Positions 5,599-6,457 of a stretch of DNA of 6,457 nt are shown here, in pieces. The position numbers and the translations under genes were made by a program. The stretch covers positions 1 through 6,457 of the forward strand of contig JBGVMW010000027.1 in the NCBI GenBank assembly GCA_045125095.1, given 5' to 3'. Under the pieces are notes generated by a model. That model had not been told where the DNA came from, searched no databases, and saw nothing but the letters and a program-made list of their open reading frames with translations. Within the stretch, counting starts at the first letter, position 1. Every line of letters starts with the position of its first letter. This DNA is from JBGVMW01 sp045125095. Lineage in GTDB: Bacteria > Bacillota > Clostridia > Lachnospirales > Lachnospiraceae.

Positions 5599-5973
5599 AT
5601 ACGGTTAACATCTAAAGGTGATTTCGATAAAACTTTTAGATTTCTAAAGAAAATGAGTAATTTCAAAGTTAATAAAATATTAGAGAAGTATGGAGCCATG
5701 GGTGTTAGCGCTTTATCGAACGCTACACCTGTGGATAGTGGTTTAACAGCTAGCAGTTGGGGATATGAAATCTCAGTCGGAAAAGAAGGAGCAACCATAC
5801 ATTGGACTAATACAAATCAACAAAACGGTATTTATATAGCTGTTATTCTACAATACGGTCATGGAACTGGTACTGGGGGATATGTGCAAGGAAGAGATTA
5901 CATCAACCCAGCCATTCGTCCGGTATTCGATAAGATAGCCGAGGAGGCATGGATGGAGGTGGTTAACTCATGA
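5596..5973 (+). CDS. HK97 gp10-like tail protein, probable TTG start
   Basis: A 125-residue protein of the HK97 gp10-like group, small proteins usually placed at the head-tail joint or tail completion. Diagnostic blocks, numbered from the TTG, are KYGAMGVSALSNATPVDSGL (31-50), with the family's TPVDSG motif, then TIHWTNTNQQNGIYIAVILQ (67-86), YGHGTGTGGYVQGRDYINPA (87-106) and the C-terminal helix PVFDKIAEEAWMEVV. I chose TTG at 5596 because AAGGGGAT (5582-5589) precedes it by six bases and the protein then begins with a family-like MIRLTSKGDFDKTFRFLKK. The frame is open upstream to ATGs at 5554 and 5557, but these have no SD and would add 14 residues that overlap the conserved C-terminus of the preceding gene. 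The stop TGA overlaps the tape measure ATG (ATGA). It lies after the tail tube and chaperone genes rather than among the connector genes. Confidence 0.82.
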   Translation: MIRLTSKGDFDKTFRFLKKMSNFKVNKILEKYGAMGVSALSNATPVDSGLTASSWGYEISVGKEGATIHWTNTNQQNGIYIAVILQYGHGTGTGGYVQGRDYINPAIRPVFDKIAEEAWMEVVNS

Positions 5974-6457
5974 GTTCCATTGACAGAAGGATAGTTCAAA
6001 TGCAGTTTGACAATCAAGGTTTCGAGCGTGGAGTAAACACGACAATGAAATCACTTAAGAATTTGAACGAAAGCCTCAAAATGAAAAACGCCACTAACGG
6101 ATTAACCGAGGTCCAAAGTGGTATTAATAAACTATCATCGCTCGGTATGGGCGCTTTATCGAGTAGTGTTGATGCGGTATCAACTAAGTTTAACGCTTTT
6201 GGTATAATCGCGGCAACCGCGTTGATGAATATTACGAATAGAGCCATTGAAGCTGGTCGGAATATGGCTAATGCTCTTACGGTTAAACCCGTAATGGAGG
6301 GTTTCTCTGAATATGAAACTAAAATGAACGCTATTCAAACAATTTTAACTAATACTGAAAGTAAAGGTACAACACTAGAAGATGTAACTGCGGTATTAGA
6401 TGAATTAAATAAGTATGCCGATCAAACAATTTATAATTTCGCAGAGATGACGAGAAA
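5970..6457 (+). CDS. Tape measure protein, N-terminal part (runs off the window)
   Basis: The 5' end of the tape measure gene: 162 complete codons are present without a stop, and these proteins usually run to many hundreds of residues. The protein sets tail length and lies inside the tube. It begins MSSIDRRIVQMQFDNQGFER, followed by an amphipathic KSLKNLNESLKMKNATNGL (residues 27-45), a small-residue hydrophobic stretch STKFNAFGIIAATALMNITN (71-90), GFSEYETKMNAIQTILTNTE (111-130) and LDELNKYADQTIYNFAEMTR (143-162). The EYE-KMN-IQTIL and ELNKYADQTIYNF blocks are characteristic of the conserved tape measure N-terminal domain. The ATG overlaps the previous stop (ATGA) and has SD GGAGGTGG (5955-5962) seven bases upstream. 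Confidence 0.93.
   Translation, partial: MSSIDRRIVQMQFDNQGFERGVNTTMKSLKNLNESLKMKNATNGLTEVQSGINKLSSLGMGALSSSVDAVSTKFNAFGIIAATALMNITNRAIEAGRNMANALTVKPVMEGFSEYETKMNAIQTILTNTESKGTTLEDVTAVLDELNKYADQTIYNFAEMTR

Overview
This window is a stretch of the structural (late) gene module of a siphovirus-type tailed phage or prophage. The host is most likely a low-GC Gram-positive bacterium (Bacillota): the DNA is AT-rich, A/T-ending codons dominate, nearly every gene has a strong purine-rich Shine-Dalgarno (SD) sequence, and the proteins resemble those I know from Bacillota prophages. All genes are on the + strand and tightly packed, with junction overlaps of 1 to 8 bases, which indicates one late operon. 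The window alone cannot decide phage versus prophage, nor the host genus.

Layout: an unidentified gene whose frame is open to the left edge (1-351); portal (348-1592); an HK97-type prohead protease fused to the major capsid protein (1592-3283); two small head-tail joining proteins, a probable stopper/connector (3303-3617) and a probable tail terminator (3610-3918); major tail (tube) protein (3935-4585); an 81-base gap with a terminator-like hairpin; tail assembly chaperone (4667-5035); a second conserved tail-module protein in the chaperone-partner position (5052-5591); an HK97 gp10-like protein that probably starts at a TTG codon (5596-5973); and the 5' end of the tape measure gene (5970 to the right edge).

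The genes follow assembly order. The portal nucleates the prohead, and the capsid protein, with an N-terminal delta/scaffold region, assembles around it and is matured by the protease. The connector proteins close the head and cap the tail, and the tail tube polymerises around the tape measure with help from the chaperones.

I see no unknown defence system, CRISPR array, RNA gene or insertion sequence. The most interesting signals are: two in-frame SD-plus-start sites inside the protease-capsid fusion that could make capsid protein independently of the protease, with a sharp change of arginine codon choice along the same gene; competing hairpins just after the major tail gene; absence of a readable frameshift linking the two chaperone-position genes; the gp10-like gene lying after the tail tube gene; and an exact 12-base motif at three gene junctions.
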